In this document: positions 15,493-16,339 of the stretch, one piece after another | Position numbering within the stretch: the first letter of the stretch is position 1 | Layout of the letters: each line of letters opens with the position of its first letter | NCBI GenBank assembly: GCA_903918155.1 | Contig: CAIXDD010000319.1 | Span: 1 to 16,339 of the forward strand | DNA length: 16,339 nt | Origin: an uncultured Hyphomicrobiales bacterium | GTDB lineage: Bacteria; Pseudomonadota; Alphaproteobacteria; Rhizobiales; Beijerinckiaceae | Direction: 5' to 3' | Made by a program: the position numbers and the translations under genes | Notes under the pieces: model-generated | Databases searched by the model: none | Seen by the model: only the letters and a program-made list of their open reading frames with translations | Told to the model about the DNA's origin: nothing

Positions 15493-15520
15493 TTGGAAAG
15501 ACGCGCGGCTTATAGATAAT
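15493..15520 (+). promoter_or_regulatory. Candidate ccmA promoter
   Basis: TTGGAA (15493-15498), a 16-bp spacer and GATAAT (15515-15520) give a start near 15527 and a leader of about 75 nt. The -10 differs from consensus at one base. The element overlaps the acnA upstream region, so the two divergent genes could affect each other. Confidence 0.4.
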
Positions 15521-15601
15521 TTCTGCGCCAAGGGCTACACGAACATTGTCGTATCCGGCGTAAAGACTGCGCCGATTCGCAAACGAGGCGCGAGACCTGC
15601 G

Positions 15602-16219
15602 ATGTCAGCGGTTTTGACCGTCGAAAAACTGACGCTGGCGCGCGGCGGCCGCACCCTGTGCGCCAACCTCGCCTTCGAACTGCGCGCGGGCGCGGCGCTG
15701 GCGCTCACCGGCCCCAATGGCGCGGGGAAATCCACGCTGCTGCGCGCGCTTGCCGGGCTTCTGGAGCCTGTGGCGGGCGTGATCCGCCTGCGCGGCGCCG
15801 GCGCCGACCCGGACGCCCCGCTCTCCGCCCAGGCCCATTACGTCGGCCATTCCGATGCGATCAAGGGCGCGCTGACCGCAGGTGAAAATCTGGATTTCTG
15901 GCGCGAGGCCCTTGGCGGCGGGCCTGGCCTGAGCGCGCGCGACGCATTGGCGGCGATGAACCTCGCCCATGTGAGGGATACGCCGACCGCCTGGCTTTCC
16001 GCAGGCCAGAAACGGCGCGCCGCGCTCGCCCGCCTTCTGGTGAGCCGCCGCACGCTCTGGCTGCTCGATGAGCCCACGACCGCGCTGGACGCCGGCGCGC
16101 AGGCCCTTTTCGCGGAGCGCATGGCGCGCCATCGCGCCGAGGGCGGCATGATCGTGGCCGCCACGCACGCCCCGCTGGGCCTTCACGACGTCGCCGAATT
16201 GCGGCTGGGGGGCGCATGA
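15602..16219 (+). CDS. ccmA: Heme exporter ATP-binding protein CcmA
   Basis: A 205-residue ABC ATPase, the energy-supplying subunit of the CcmABCD complex that releases holo-CcmE for cytochrome c maturation at the inner membrane. Walker A is GPNGAGKST (37-45, Lys43), the signature is LSAGQKRRAALARLL near residues 131-145, and Walker B is LWLLDEPTTALD near 151-162. The length is typical of CcmA. ccmB overlaps its stop codon by 4 bp (ATGA), which points to translational coupling. Confidence 0.96.
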   Translation: MSAVLTVEKLTLARGGRTLCANLAFELRAGAALALTGPNGAGKSTLLRALAGLLEPVAGVIRLRGAGADPDAPLSAQAHYVGHSDAIKGALTAGENLDFWREALGGGPGLSARDALAAMNLAHVRDTPTAWLSAGQKRRAALARLLVSRRTLWLLDEPTTALDAGAQALFAERMARHRAEGGMIVAATHAPLGLHDVAELRLGGA

Positions 16220-16339
16220 GCGGCATGTTCGCGGCCCTGCTCAAGCGCGACCTGCGACTCGCCGGCCGGATCGGCGGCGGCGGCGCCATGGGCGTCGTCT
16301 TCTTCCTGATCCTCGTGACGATCACGCCCTTCGCCATCG
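16216..16339 (+). CDS. ccmB: Heme exporter permease CcmB, 5' part only
   Basis: Only 41 codons are in the window. It starts MSGMFAALLKRDLRLAGR, the conserved CcmB N-terminus, followed by a glycine-rich linker and the first membrane helix (FFLILVTITPFAI). It overlaps the ccmA stop as ATGA. CcmB is the membrane partner of CcmA. The remainder lies beyond the right edge. Confidence 0.9.
   Translation, partial: MSGMFAALLKRDLRLAGRIGGGGAMGVVFFLILVTITPFAI

Noticed and set aside
10917..15515. 1532-codon open frame on the plus strand, antisense to leuB and acnA
   Set aside because: It is in exact codon phase with both genes. Such a frame stays open whenever TTA, CTA and TCA codons are avoided, as here. 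Its translation is low-complexity and rich in Arg, Ala, His and Asp, with no recognisable domain.
15468..15601. acnA promoter TTGGCG...TATAAG on the minus strand
   Set aside because: The two elements are only 11 bp apart, too close for a normal promoter, and no better -35 lies at 16-18 bp.

Overview
The window is GC-rich, densely packed DNA from an alphaproteobacterium. It is most likely a member of the Rhizobiales (Hyphomicrobiales), possibly near Methylocystis/Methylosinus; that finer placement is an impression from protein sequences and was not tested. Two gene orders support the class: rplU-rpmA-GNAT-obgE-proB-proA-nadD on one strand, and acnA divergent from ccmA-ccmB. Leu TTA/CTA and Ser TCA codons are almost absent from secA, leuB and acnA. 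This leaves very long open frames antisense to them, which I do not regard as genes.

Layout. Positions 1-2026 (minus strand) carry a three-gene cassette: a small SxtJ-type membrane protein, a 49-residue DUF5989 (SxtK-like) membrane protein, and a NodU/TobZ-type O-carbamoyltransferase cut by the left edge. Upstream of it (2027-2276) is an AT-rich promoter-like stretch and three tandem 20-bp repeats. secA (2277-5078, minus) follows. A 540-bp non-coding region (5079-5618) separates secA from the divergent rplU and holds a good promoter for each direction plus several strong inverted repeats. On the plus strand rplU and rpmA end at a clear intrinsic terminator (6381-6408). A second plus-strand run follows: a GNAT acetyltransferase, obgE, proB, proA and nadD. 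nadD converges on leuB (minus) with a 7-bp 3' overlap. acnA (minus) lies upstream of leuB and ends at a UUCG-loop terminator. ccmA and the start of ccmB run rightward from the acnA upstream region.

How the genes fit together. Most are core housekeeping genes: protein export (secA), ribosome components and ribosome assembly (rplU, rpmA, obgE), proline synthesis (proB, proA), NAD synthesis (nadD), leucine synthesis (leuB), the TCA cycle (acnA) and cytochrome c maturation (ccmA, ccmB). The accessory and least understood part is the sxtJ-DUF5989-carbamoyltransferase cassette. Genes of these three families also sit together in cyanobacterial saxitoxin clusters. Here they stand beside secA with no other biosynthetic gene visible inside the window, together with an unexplained tandem-repeat region. 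That cassette and the structured leaders of secA and rplU are the parts most worth a second look.
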